From the NCBI GenBank assembly GCA_010909165.1, contig MU008191.1, positions 124,001-188,000 of the forward strand: DNA of 64,000 nt. Reading direction: 5' to 3'. This DNA is from Anthoceros angustus. Its lineage: Eukaryota; Streptophyta; Anthocerotopsida; Anthocerotales; Anthocerotaceae. A program made the position numbers and the translations under genes. Below the pieces are notes generated by a model. That model saw nothing but the letters and a program-made list of their open reading frames with translations. It was not told the origin of the DNA and ran no database searches. Of this stretch, positions 31,880-44,104 are shown one piece after another. The stretch's first letter is position 1, and the number at the start of each line of letters is the position of its first letter.

Positions 31880-33370
31880 CACCCGACTTGGGTTTGTCGG
31901 TGTGCTCCTCTACCTCCTCCTCTATCGCGCCACCAATTCCTCATCCAAGGCGTCCTCTTGATCCTGCGGGGCAGGCTCGTTTTAATGGATAAGAAGTCGG
32001 GCGTTGGTGTTGCGTCCTTGCCTAGTCTCCACCTCAAATGTGAACTCCTGTAGCAGAATCCACCTCGCAATTCGTCAGGACAAGTCGCCTTGTTCACCAA
32101 ATGCTTGGTAGTGATCAACATAGAACACAAACTCATTGGGCGGAAGGTAGTGTCCGAATTTCTTCAGTATACCATACCCAATGCCTCTCGCTCCGTAGTA
32201 GTGTACCTCCGTTCGCGTCGTGGTGTCTTCAGCGTAGTAGATTGGGTGATCCCTCGTTTATCATCTTTTGGTGAGCACTACCCGATGGCGGTGACACATC
32301 CGTACACATGGAATCGCTTCCCCGGTCAGGTCCTTTGAGTCTTGGGGCCGACAGTGGTGCGGAGGTCTCTGAATCGCCTCCCTTTACGGCGTCGGTCCAT
32401 TCCTCCTCCTTCTGAGTAGCTCTTAGCACAGGCCCGCTTTGCAAAATCTTGTATGAAAGCGATAGTAACCCATGCCGGAATCCCGTAACTCCTTCAAGTT
32501 CGTTGGTGGGCTGCAGGGTGGATGACTTTCACCTTGTCTTGGTCCACCTCTATCCCTCTTACGACACTCGGTGCCCCAACAAGATTCCTCATCATGCAGT
32601 AGCATTTCTCGGGATGCGAGCCGTTGAGTCTCCTACATCGTTCCAAACACTTCCATAATGTCCGTGTTTGTCCTCCTCTCCGTGCACCAGTCCAAGAACA
32701 CCTCCATGAAGTCCCTCGGGAATTCCGGAAGACATTGGTCACCATCCGCATAAATGATCCGGGTGCTCTGTCATCCCGCACTCCGTTTGTAGGCAAGCGT
32801 CCCCACTCCGTGGTGAATGTTGTCTTATCGGTCAGGCTCCCTTAGGTATGGCGGTTGTGGCCGATGGCCGTCAAGAAGGAGTAGGTACTCCGGCCCACCT
32901 TGTCTATGTCGTCCACAAAGGGCATGGGAAATGGTCCTTTTAGTGGCGGCGTTAAGCTTTCTCCGATCTGGACCGAATCGCCCTGCTGCTTCTTGGCCCG
33001 ACCACAATGCGCCACCCACTCCTTTGTTCACGATTGGGAAGATGATGTCGCTTCGGATACTTATCCGGACTTCCTTGACCTTGGCGAGTGCTTGGGATTG
33101 ATTTATCTTGCCTAATCCGAGGCACGCTCACGGCTTCGATCTATCCGGTGTTAGCCTTGTTTGAATGCCTTTCATATCCGTGACCTTGAAAGCAAACACC
33201 TGAATTCCCCAACAAGCTGTGAGGTCTCGTTTAACCCTCGGCATGCCCTTGCGGAATTTGAGAATTTCACAGGCGAACCTCCACGTCTTCCACATCGTCG
33301 GGTTGAGTCTCCCTTTCTCTTTGCGCTCGTCCAGCCGTCCTCCATCGGGTTCATCTTCACGCATTCCCCA
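31880..33370 (-). pseudogene. Reverse transcriptase and RNase H remnants of element C
   Basis: Near 33364-33130: KGRLNPTMW and CEILKFRKGMP, the RT entry region. Near 32796-32494: GSFMRMVTNVFRN, then WKCLERCRRLN, HPEKCYCMM, LVGAPSVVRGIEVDQDKVKV, corresponding to the palm and following blocks around the YxDD site, which itself is damaged (a WTGA stretch where YLDD is expected). Near 32136: TTKHLVNKATCPDELRGGF and LGKDATPTPDFLS for RNase H. Order and spacing are normal for gypsy pol. Confidence 0.8.
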
Positions 33371-33499
33371 CTCCGAAGAGCTCGTCCAGTGAAGCAGGTT
33401 ACTTCCTCGGTTCTACTCCCGTCTCTGCTGGACCCTCCTCTTGATTGCCTTCCCGGCTCTTGTTCCGCGAGTCCACCCTAAAACAATCGATGACCTCCT

Positions 33500-35900
33500 C
33501 GTCCACCTCGCTCCAAAGGCGTCCTCCGGTAATCCATCTCCTCCTCGACCACGTGATTTTGGGAAAGGGTAGTCCTCATTCGTATCCTCGCGTTCATCGT
33601 CCCATGTCTTGGTGAGGTGTACCCTACGTGGTCTTGTGGTTTCTCACCACGTGTATGTCCTCCAGTGTCGCTACCGTCCTTCCCTCACCTTGGATCCCAG
33701 TCCGGCTTGAAGTGTATCTCCTTCCGTCCAGTGTAGTTTTGTCGGCGAGGCCAGCCGCTAGCGGACCTCATACCCGGAGTCGGGGTCGATGACAAAATCT
33801 AATGTATAGGGGCTCCGCTATGGTGGCTTGGACTCGGGACAACTCCCTGGCGCTCGCGCATGTCGCCATCCACGAGGGTTTTGGTGGATGGCTCGAAGGT
33901 GGTGAACCCGGCCGTCTTGCGGTGGCCTCGGTGATGAGGTTCACTCGACCCGTGTCTAGAGGCGTTTTAATTACACCCGCAATTTCCACACTGCTGGCGC
34001 CCGGTCGTATGAGATCGACCCTTACCTCACGTTCTTGCCCTTAGGACCAAGGGTTCCGCGTGGTTGCGTTTCACGATGGCCTTCGGACTTCACAGCCGAT
34101 ACGGGTTGTCCTTTAACAAGCGCCTAAGGGACACCAAGTGTTGTTGGTCCATCATCAAGTCGGCCACCTTGAAAGGGCGGGTGGTTCTCTGCGTCCGCGT
34201 TCGCCTTGTCTCCTCCGGTTTGGCTCTCTGTGGTGGCGGACCACTTAGGTCTGTCGGAGTTCTTCTTGAAGCATCTCGGTCACTTCCGAACCACATCCGG
34301 TGGAAGCTGCGTTGCCGTGGGTGTCCGCTTCTCAGGAGACTCCGGTGGCTTTTGGGGGTTCTTCTCTGGCGGGCTGCCGGTTTAACTCGTCCTCTTTGGC
34401 GGGTTCGGCTTCCCAGTGTTCCGTCCTCCGTATCCGTGGGACTATCCTCATTTTCTTCCTCTTGGCTCCGTTCCTTCGCTCCTTTCGGCGACTCGGGTTG
34501 ACACTTCCGGTACCTCGGTCCGCCTTCTTCTCCTTGGCGAACTTGCCCGTACCACCTCGTTCGAGCTCCTCGGTGCCTCCTCCCCTCCATGATTGTCGTC
34601 TTCAATTTATGCAGGCGCCGCCTTAGGGAGGGCGTGGTCTTGGCTCCCGGCCGGGGTTGCGTGGCTGCCGTCTCGGCGAGATTCGGACCGAGTCTTGCGC
34701 ATGTGCCCTTTGCCCACAATCTCCACGGCCGTTCAAAGTCCGTTGTATGCGGTGGGGTATGGGCCAGGCGTTGGAGTAGTGTCGGGGTTCCCAGTTCCAA
34801 CGGACCGCCGCCCGAGAATTCTGGAGGGCTCCCATGCGGTTGCATCGGAGGTGATGGATGGACCTCCGGCGGGTACATCGTCACGGGATCGTGGTCCGGT
34901 TGTGCTTCTTGCACTTGGTCATCCTCACTTTGTTCCTCGGACTCTTCCCGTAGTCGTACTCCACAGTTCACGGGTGCGGAGGGCGGTTGGCCTTGAATGC
35001 CCATGTTGGTGTGACACGCAAATGAGTCGACGTGGTGGTCGCTCACTCTTTCACACGGTTGATCGTCAACTCCTCCACCCTCTTCATTACCGTTCTAGAT
35101 CTTCCCTCGGCCGCTACTTCCTTCAAAGGCTGGGTCGAAGGACCTCTGCCGGGCATCATGACCTCCTTCTTTTCCACCCTCGACTCACCTCTTCTTCTTT
35201 TTTGCGGTTCTTCTTCTTCCTCTGCCTCCTGGATTCTTCGAGTCCTCTTCCTCTTCCTCCAAGTGCCTCGGTCTCATCATCCTCCTCGTCAGGGTTCTTC
35301 ATCTTGATTCCGATTCTTCTTTTTCTTCTTTCCTCCTGGAGGTCCTCGGCCGTCGTTGGTGCATCGATTCTTCATAGTTCTCCGCCGCCCGCCTTGCTCA
35401 CATCTTTCTGCAAGCAACGGCATGTAGCCATTGGCTTGGATAAGCCATGCGAACCACGCACTTTGCATGGTAGTGTGGGTGGGGTGCCGTCCAGTAGAAC
35501 CGTTCGATGTCGATCCCAACTTCTCCGTCTTCCTCTTTGGGTTCTCGAGTTTGGACAAGATGTAGCCTTCTTGATCGATTCGCGGAATCTTTCTGAAGGC
35601 ATCCTTCAATCTTGAAGGTTGCGGGGGCGTTACGGGTGGTCGGTATTTCCTCCGATACCAGGCCTGTCCCGAGGACCCTTGGAGCAATTTGGATTAGCTG
35701 CGTCACCTTCTCCGTTGAAGTTTGCTCGGGACAAAATCCTCCAAAGGTTTGCATCTCTCTCCTTCTTACCCAAAGAGAGAAACTTGGTCGGTTGTTGCCA
35801 TCCGATCGCAAGGGGTGAGGAACCGCCCCCGCCACACCGCTGCTGCTTCCTCCTCGATCAAACAACTCCACCACTTACAGCGGTTGTGCCTCTCGAGCTC
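33500..35900 (-). pseudogene. Gag/protease region remnant of element C
   Basis: Two open stretches of 158 and 318 codons lie between the primer site and RT. The longer one (35046-34090) is acidic then Arg/Lys-rich, with runs of EEESEEQSEDD-type and RTRTQRTTR-type sequence, fitting the nucleic-acid-binding part of gag. It ends DLMMDQQHLVSLRRL. No CCHC zinc knuckle and no protease DSG is clearly visible. The assignment is mainly positional. Confidence 0.55.
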
Positions 35901-36003
35901 GTCGTCTCTCACGTACTGCGCTCGGGGCTCGGCGATCCACAACGTCCGACTCTCTTAATTCCTTAACTACCTCCGTCCTCCGCATCCGCAGCTGGGCGAT
36001 TTC

Positions 36004-36022
36004 ATTCCCGCAGCGGCGCCAA
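36004..36022 (-). other. Primer binding site of element C, tRNA-Asp-like
   Basis: The minus strand reads TGGCGCCGCTGCGGGAATG directly after the 5' LTR end and a TTT spacer. Plant Athila/Tat-type elements often use TGGCGCCGTTGCCGGGGA, complementary to tRNA-Asp. The two differ at three or four sites, so this is a decayed or variant form. Confidence 0.7.
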
Positions 36023-37499
36023 AATGTGGCGCGACTTTGTGATGGCCAGCGGGCGCGCACAATCCGTGTCGTTGTAGGAAGAAGTCCGTTCCCAAAGGAA
36101 TGATAGGCTCCGTTTAGCGTTTGGTGATTCCGCACTTGCGCTCGTTCGGTCTCAACACATACTCTAACTACTCTAGCGTTCACCGTCTGAGCCGGTATGG
36201 CCAAGCGTTTGAGACCCGTTCGTCCGTGTCGTTCATTCGTCACTCACACTTCGGTCCTTTCCTCTCTCCCTCACGCTACACTCCTCGGTCTTAGAAAAGG
36301 CCGCGGGTTACCGTCGGACCTCCTCGTCGTTCCGCGGGCCTCTCGTCCGGGCTCTGCGCCCTCCGGAGTTCCTCGGCTCACACGTTCGGTCCGTTCGGTC
36401 TTTGGCGCGGCTCGGGAGCAGGTCACGGTCACTTCACACACACACACACGTTAGGTCGTCACGGGACCACATCAATCTCCCGGGTATCGTGCACCTTTCG
36501 GTGACTCGGGACTCACGTTAGCAAGAAGACACACAAAGGTGCAGAGCGGCATCAACACCAAGAGAAGATGATTTATTGGGCCTTAGCCCTCTTATACTAC
36601 GGAAGGTCGGCGCCTTTATTACACCTCTATTACGGTGAGGCCACTCGGTGTGCCTAACCAGCCGCCTACTACCACACCTATTCACCTATCGCGCCGTCGG
36701 TGGTGGGTGGATAGATTCCTTCTTGGCAGGTGGCCAAAGCCGAGCCACATCGGTGCGGCGCGCAATCGGATGATCGCGGTAGGACCCCTTCCTCTTCAGT
36801 GCATGGTGCGCCACCGGTGGCGGCAGTGATCCACCAAGTCTTCCTCGTCCTCCCTCTTCTCTCTGGCGGGCCCTGCGTGGGCCCTCAAGTTGGATCTGCT
36901 GGGGTTGGTGTTGGTGGCTCTCCCCACTCCCAGTTTGGACCTCGGGACCACTGTCCGACTCAGTCCGGACCTCTAGGTCAGTCTTCCCTCAGGTCCGGTC
37001 TCCTGGCCGGCCTTCTTTGGAGTCCGGTCCTCGGGGCCGGACTTGCCTCACAGGTCGGTCTTGGACCCAACCCTTCCACAGGGTCCGGACCTCGGGGTGG
37101 ACTCGTCACTGAGTCCGGATCCCTAAGTCCGGACTTCCTTGAGGCGGACCTCGGGGTCCGGCCTTTCCTCAGTCGGACAAAGTCAGGACCCTCGTGGGCA
37201 TGCCTCCTCACGGGCTGGTCAGGTTCATCCATGAGCCCTCCCTTGGTTCCCGAATGCCCGGTTGCCCCTTCCTCTCAAGATCCTCCCTCGTCCTTCCATG
37301 CGAGGGTCCGAGTCTTACCTCGGTGGCGCCTTCCTCCTCCGGTTCCTCCTGCTCCCTCGCTTCTGCTGCCGTCGTCAAGCAGGCGCTCCTAGGACTCCAG
37401 CGGTTGTCTTGTCCCGGGTCCGTCCTCTCGCTCCTCCTTCCATCCCTTGGAGTCCACCCTCCACCTGGTGGCGCGGGACCTCAGCCTTGAGGAGCTCTG

Positions 37500-40400
37500 C
37501 GTGGTAGTAGCGGTCGGAATCGACAGATCGCCTCCTCACATGAGCCGGGCACCGTACTCCCTCCTCAGGTGCTCGGCAGGCGGCGCCCTGGCCGTCTCCG
37601 TGGCCAAGCTTACGGTATGGTAGGCGGACTCCCTTGAGGCCGTCAAGGCTGCCTCAGTTACCTCTTGCAACCTTCCTTCGCTCGGCGTTCTCCTCCTCCG
37701 TCGTTGTTTGACTCACGATTTGCGGGCCATGGGTGAGCTCCTTACCTTCCTGGCCGGACGAGCAATGCCTTTCCTCCAGTGCTTTCTTCCTTCTATTCTT
37801 TCCGGAGGTCCTCCACTTCCTTCTCCGGGGCGGTATCCCGTCAGGCTCACGGCTTCCGCCACATCTGCTGCAACCTTGCGGCGTCGAACTCCTTGCCGCC
37901 TATTCTCCTCCGTCTTCAAGCGGGCTGGGCGTTCACCTCTCGCTCGAAGTCTTGGATTCTCGTTGAGAACCCCTGCGCTCCGTGCATCTTGGGTTGCAAC
38001 TCCAAGGTGTCCTTGTTGTCCTCCGGCTCCTGCCGCCCTTCTACCTCCTGCAGTGCACCACAGGGTCCCCAATCTCCCGGGTCTGGCCTCATGCCTCCTC
38101 CTCGGCTTGCTCCTTGCTCGGCCCAGTTGGCCGCGGCTCTCTGCCGCCTCCCTCCACGGTTCGATCACGCAGGTAGTGATCGCGATCGGCCGCCTCCCTC
38201 CACCGGTTCGATCACCGATGATCGCGATCGGCTCGCCGTGGCCTCCGCCTCCTTGGCCACCTTCACAGAGCCTCTCGACGGCTCTGGTCGTCAGGCTGCC
38301 TCCGCGAGATCCGCCCGTTCCGCTTGCGCGTCCTCGCTTCTGCTGCGCTCGCCCCTGCACTGCGAGGTCCTCCGCCGCTTGGGCCTCCTTGCACCGCCGC
38401 TTCTATTCTCCTCCGTCTTCAAGCGGGGGGCGTTCCACCTCGCTCGAAGTCTTGGATTCTCGTTGAGAACCCCACTGCTCCGTGCATCTTGGGTTGCAAC
38501 TCCAAGTGTCCTTCTGTTGTCCTCCGGCTCCACGCCCTTCTACCTCCTGGTGCACCACAGGGTCCCCAATCTCCCGGGTCTGGCCTCCAGCCTCCTCACG
38601 GCTCGGCCGTGCTTGCTCCTTGACCACTTGCTCGGCCTTGAGTTGGCTGGCTCTCGGCCGCCTCCCTCCACGGTTCGATCACGCAGGTAGTGATCGCGAT
38701 CGGCCGCCTCCCTCCACCGGTTCGATCACCGATGATCGCGATCGGCTCGCCGTGGCCTCCGCCTCCTTGGCCACCTTCACAGAGCCTCTCGACGGCTCTG
38801 GTCGTCAGGCTGCCTCCGCGAGATCCGCCCGTTCCGCTTGCGCGTCCTCGCTTCTGCTGCGCTCGCCCCTGCACTGCGAGGTCCTCCGCCGCTTGGGCCT
38901 CCTTGCACCGCCGCTTCTATTCTCCTCCGTCTTCAAGCGGGGGGCGTTCCACCTCGCTCGAAGTCTTGGATTCTCGTTGAGAACCCCACTGCTCCGTGCA
39001 TCTTGGGTTGCAACTCCAAGTGTCCTTCTGTTGTCCTCCGGCTCCACGCCCTTCTACCTCCTGGTGCACCACAGGGTCCCCAATCTCCCGGGTCTGGCCT
39101 CCAGCCTCCTCACGGCTCGGCCGTGCTTGCTCCTTGACCACTTGCTCGGCCTTGAGTTGGCTGGCTCTCGGCCGCCTCCCTCCACCGGTTCGATCACCGA
39201 TGATCGCGATCGGCTCGCCGTGGCCTCCGCCTCCTTGGCCACCTTCACGAGCCTCTCGACTTGGCTCTGGTCGGTCGGCTGCCTCGATCCGCGCCCGTTC
39301 CGCTTCCGCCCGGGCGTCCTACGCTTCTGCTGCGCTCGCCCTCTGCTGAGGTCCTCCGCCGCTTGGGCCTCCTTGGCACCTTGTTCCTCGGTGAAGGAAT
39401 TTAGTCCGGTCCTTGCGGATGGACGGACCTCCCTCTCCGCCTCCCGTTTTCCTTCCTCAATCCTGAGAGCTTGGCCTTCCTTCTCGCCTCCAGGCCTCCA
39501 GCTGCTCTGGAGGAGTACCATGCGCTCGGGTGGCTTCCACCTCCACAGGCCTTCTCGGCCATCCCGCCAGAGCATACCGTCCATGGCGGTAGCAGGACCC
39601 GCCGTGTTTCCTTCCACGGCCCTGATGAGGCTCCCACAAAGTCCGTGGCGGGGCCGGCATCTCCGCGTCAGGACCTCCACCATGATCCGGAGCAAGTCGG
39701 TGGGTTCTCGGACAATCGGGACCCTTAGGTCACGAGTCTTGGCTCGGGCTTCCCCTCCTTGGCCCTTTTGCGCGAGCTCCTTCTCGCCCTTTTCCTCCAC
39801 GGGGCTCGGCGGAGGTGATGGAGTCAGAGCCTTTGCCCCTTCACTGTCGGCGGCAGGACCCGGCTGATCTTGCCGGTGTCCTCCACTCCTGGCGGCGTCC
39901 TTTACGCCCTCCTTGCTTCCTCGCTTCTTGCCACTCCGTCGGCGGGGAAGAATCTTGCACCGGCCCAGGGGTGCAGCGTTGGTAGCCGTGGTCTTGCGTC
40001 TCTTGGCTCTCTCACAGTCCGGGGCTCCTCGGTAGGAGTGATGGCGGTGGCGGGGCTGGGGTCAGGCTTCTGTGGGTGCTCGGTTGGGGCACGGAAGGAG
40101 GAGGCGGGTGCTTCCCATACTTCCACAGGTGGTGAGGGGTCCGTTCAGGGCGTATGGGTCAGGAATCCTCGATCGTCCTCCTCCGAGTCCGTTTGGTTTT
40201 TCGGCGACCGGCCTCCTCCTCCGGCCCTTGCCGCTCCACTTCGGAGCCTCGGTCCTTTCCGGGCGCTCGCTCAAGCTCTCCTTCCTTGAGCTCAAATGCC
40301 CCCATACATGGATCGGTATGGGGCGGCCCAGAATGGCGAGGCTTCTCGGTCCGAGCTTGCGAGCCTCTGGCTAAACCGGGCGAAGATAATCCTTCCCAGT

Positions 40401-42329
40401 CCGCCCTCTTCCCAGCTGCGCGTGCGGGAACACCAATAGATTATCACCAAGGTGATCCACCTTGGTAGTAGGTTCGATGGACGATGATCCGGGCCACCGC
40501 CCGACTCATTGTCAGCAGTCGGATATCGACCAACCGTTGGTGGTCCGTTGCGTCGAGCCTTAGCATCGGCTCTTTGGCCTATCTTCCCTTCGCCTTGAGG
40601 GGCTCGGCACCACTCCCCTCTTCCTCCTTGGGCGGTTGTAGGCCGCCTCCCTCCACCGGTTCGATCACGGGATAGTGATCGCGATCGGCCGTGGCCTCGC
40701 CTCCTTGGCCACCTTCACGAGCCTCTCGGCTCTGGTCGTCAGCCTCGCGAGATCCGCCCGTTCGCGCCGGGCGTCCTCGCTTCCTGCTGCGCTCGCCCTC
40801 CTGCGGAGGTCCTCGCCGCCCGGGCCTCCTTGGCCCCTGTTCCTCCGGTGAAGGAATTTAGTCCGGTCCTTGCGGATGGACGGACCTCCCTCTCGCCTCC
40901 GGCGTTTTCCCTCAATCGGAGCTTGCCTTCCTTCGCCTCCACAGGCTCCCTCCAGCTCAAGGAGTACCATGCGCCTCGGGTGGCTTCCTCCAGGTCTTCG
41001 GCCATCCATGCGGACCCCGAGCATACCGTCCATGGCGGTGGCAGGACCGCCGTGTTTCTCCACGGCGGCTGCTGTGAGGCTCCCACAAAGTCCGTGGCGG
41101 GCATCTCACGGTCCGTCAAGGACCTCCATACCCTTGATCAGCAAGTCGGTGGGTTCTCCGGACAATCGGGACCCTTAGGTCACGAGTCTTGGCTCGGAGC
41201 TTCCCCTCCTTGGCCCTTTTGGCGCGAGCTCCTTCTCGCCCTTTTCCTCACAGGGCTCGGCGGAGGTGATGGAGTCAGGAGCACGCCCTTTGCCCCTTCA
41301 CATCGGCGGCAGGACCGGCTCTGGATGCGTGCTGCGGTGTCCTCCTGCTCCACAGGCGTCCCTTTACGCCCTCCTTGCTTCCTCACTTCTTGCCACTCCG
41401 TCGGCGGGGAAGAATCTTGTGCCAGGGGTGCGTTGGTAGCCGTGGTCTTGCGTCTCTTGGCTCTCTCACAGTCGGCGGGGCTCCTCGGGGAGTGATGGCG
41501 TGGCCTGGGGTCAGGCTTCTGTGGGCCCTGGTTGGGGCACGAGGAGGAGGCGGGTGCTTCCACAGGTGGTGAGGGGTCCGTTCAGGGCGTATGGAGTCAG
41601 GAATCCTCGGTCGTCCTCCTCCGAGTCCGTTTGGTTTTCGGACGCCTCCTCCCTCGGCGCCCTTGCCGCTCCACTTCGGCGGGGCCTCGGTCCTTTCCGG
41701 GCGCTCGCTCAAGCTCTCCTTCCTTGAGGAGCTCGAAATGCCCCCATACATGGATCGGTATGGGGCGGCCCAGATGGCGCTTCTCGGTCTGAGCTTGCGA
41801 GCCTCTGGCTAAGCGGCGAAGATAATCCTTCCCAGTCGCCCTCTTCCCAGCTGCGGTGCGGGAACACCAATAGATTATCACCAAGGTGATCCACCTTGGT
41901 GAGTAGGTTCGATGGACAATGATCCGGGCCACCGCCTACTCGGTCAGCAGGTCGGATATCGACCAACGTTGGTGGTCGTTGCGTCGAGCCTTAGCGCCGC
42001 TTTGGCTGGCCTATCTTCCCTTCGCCTTGAGGGGCTCGGCACTCCCCTCTTCCTCCTTGGGCGGTTGTAGGCGCCTCGGGACCTCAAGGTCCATCGCCTT
42101 GGGTCCTCCGGAGGTTCTTGGACCGCACCTCCTTATTGACCGCCCGGCATCTTGGGCAAACTCCGGACGGTGACATCAAATGTCGGACCATTTGGAACAC
42201 ATCCAAATGCCACTCCTGCACCAATTCTCCCGCTTCACGGGCGAGCCCAAAGTCCGGATAGCGCGGGTCACAATGTTGCGCTCCACAAGGTTCCATGGCT
42301 CCCAAACTTCGCGGGCTTTTGGGTGCCAT
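37500..42329 (-). pseudogene. LTR-internal coiled-coil open frame, 5' LTR of element C
   Basis: Starts MAPKSPRSLGAMEPCGAQHC at 42329, one frame off the conserved opening; blocks reading EWHLDVFQMVRHLMSPSGVC and KEVRSKNLRRTQ follow in this frame. Further down come the IIVHRTYSP block near 41930, proline-rich linkers, then coiled-coil segments, some present two or three times because of local duplications. Broken by frameshifts throughout. Confidence 0.5.
38143..39170 (-). repeat. Perfect 514-bp tandem duplication inside the 5' LTR
   Basis: 38143-38656 and 38657-39170 appear identical base for base where checked, and the encoded open stretches are identical at offset 514. A partial third copy follows from about 39171 and an older diverged copy precedes it (about 37900-38140). 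The repeat lies in the coiled-coil-coding part. Confidence 0.85.
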
Positions 42330-43037
42330 CGCCTTCTCCTCCTTGGTTCATGGCGCTTGTGAGGCTAGCGGCACGTTGCGCCTTCTTGGCGCGTTGGCTC
42401 CGACCTCAGCGGTGAGCGCGCGAGCGTCGTGTCCACGAGATACCGCGGAGCGGTTGCGGGCGCGAGATCGCGTGTCTCGGTGCCGCGACCTTCTTCCGCG
42501 ACCACGCCTTGGGAGTAACGGCGGGCGCCTCTTCCACATCATGGCCGTGCGCGCACTGGCCCTGCTGCCGCGTACTCCTCGCGCGTACTGCGGCCTTCGC
42601 GCGCGTGCCACGGCCCCTCGCGCGGCGACGTGAATACTGCTATAACGGCCTCACGGCAAGGTTACGGTCGACCCTGCATGCCGTCCTCCACTCGGTCGTC
42701 ACGTGGCGTCGCCTGGTCAGTCCTTACGCCCAACTTCTAAGTTACTTTCCTGGCGTACTTATCACCTGGTCACAGTGGGTCGGACTTACCCGTTGCCGTC
42801 GCACGTTCCTCACTCCGGTCGGTATACTCCAGTGCCGTCCGAGTGCTAACCGTGCTTATTTCCTCCTTTTTCGCCTCATTTTATCCTTCGCTCCACAAAA
42901 AAACAAAATCCTACCTAATTTTCTTGAAGTCAGTCCACTGAACATCTGAGATGGGCGCATGGCATCATGGCAATTTAATTAGCTTGGATGTGCAATGGCA
43001 CAAGAAGTACAGGATGTCATAAAGCTTTTCCTGCGGG

Positions 43038-44050
43038 TTGGTAGACATGTTGGACCCTTACCTCACCAGGAATTCTCCACGAAAACCTCTAGATATATAC
43101 CTTATTGTGGCTTTTGTTTTATGTAGGCTTGCAAAAGGACAATCCCCGGAAGATGTGGCAGACATCTACAGAGTAGAAGTTTCTAGTGTTGTTCATGATA
43201 CGCAACTGGTTACTAGAATTTTGGCTCATCCTCGTGGCCTTTGTGCTAGATTCATCAAGTGGCCATCATTAGAAAGACAGGCTGCAGTCTCTAGAGAATT
43301 CAGGGCGATCACTGGATTTCCAAACGCAATGGGGTCGATAGATGGTTGCCTTATAAAATTGTGGCAAAAGCCAGCGAGACAACACACACCTGCAGCTTAG
43401 TGGTGCAGACATGACATTTTCAACATTATACTGCAAGGAGTTGTAGATGTAGATGAGTTTTTCATTGATGTGTCTTGCAGGATGCCAGTTGGTCATCATG
43501 ATTTTGCAATGTTACAAGACAGGAGAATTTGGAAAAATTACTCCACAAGACTATCATGGATGGTCCTTGCATGAAATGATTCTTCAAGATCCTCCAGGTC
43601 TCAGACTTCAACGAAGAGGTCCTTCTAGGGTACACTTACCTCCGTATCTGCTAGGAGATAGTGCCTACCTCTTATTCCCCTTCCATGTGAAACCATTCAA
43701 TCGTGGAAGTGGGCTTGACAAAAGTGTGGAGCAAGAGCTTGAGCAGGGGCCGTATTACAGTGGAGAACGCATTTGCCAAGCTGAAAAACAGTTGGAGAAT
43801 CCTCAAGAACATGAACATGAAGTTGGATCATTGTAGCCAAACGGTTATTGCATGCTGTGCTCTGACAAACTATTGTCGAACGTGCGGCGATCCACCTCCA
43901 GACAACTTGCAAGGAGAAAGATATCCATGGCAGCTCAAAGGTATGGGAATACTTGGCGAAGCAGAGAGAATTTTGAACAGGAGAGCAAAGCAGCAAAGAG
44001 AAAACTTGTTCTTATTTTGGAAGCAAGAAGGGAACTTGCAGGCTCTATAG
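43038..44050 (+). pseudogene. PIF/Harbinger transposase with all DDE blocks
   Basis: The first piece (43038-43400) reads LAKGQSPEDVADIYRVEVSS, then FIKWPSLERQ and GFPNAMGSIDG, with the first catalytic Asp in SIDG. A second frame holds IILQGVVDVDEFFIDVS and PVGHHDF with the second Asp region. LLGDSAYLLFPF holds the third Asp of GDSAY, and RITVENAFAKLKNSWRIL holds the Glu. Two or three frameshifts and a stop (TAG at about 43398) separate the pieces, so the copy is dead although every catalytic residue is still readable. Confidence 0.85.
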
Positions 44051-44104
44051 GTCAAGCATACATTGTTTTCTATAGTGCTCAAGTCACTTGAAGACAAAAT
44101 TGTT

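Larger units (their letters stand above)
26232..42939 (-). mobile_element. Ty3/gypsy element C, both LTRs present (16.7 kb)
   Basis: Read on the minus strand: 5' LTR 42939-36025, primer binding site 36022-36004, gag region about 35900-33500, RT about 33370-32450, RNase H about 32250-31880, integrase about 31640-30676, polypurine tract 30656-30643, 3' LTR 30642-26232. The PR-RT-RNase H-integrase order is that of Ty3/gypsy. All frames carry stops. The two LTRs differ in length by 2.5 kb, partly because of a 514-bp tandem duplication in the 5' LTR. The flanks GCGAA and TGAAC are not a clear target duplication. Confidence 0.9.
36025..42939 (-). repeat. 5' LTR of element C, enlarged to 6.9 kb
   Basis: On the minus strand it begins near 42939 and ends TTGTGATGGCC...GCGCCACA at 36025, next to the primer site. 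It is co-linear with 26232-30642 but contains duplicated coiled-coil-coding segments between about 37900 and 40700. The LTR-internal start MAPKSPRSLG lies at 42329, about 610 bp inside. A TATA-like CGTTATAG lies near 42650. Confidence 0.85.

Noticed and set aside
38482-39867. 461-codon plus-strand open frame
   Set aside because: It is antisense to the LTR's conserved coiled-coil frame and owes its length to high GC and the 514-bp duplication.
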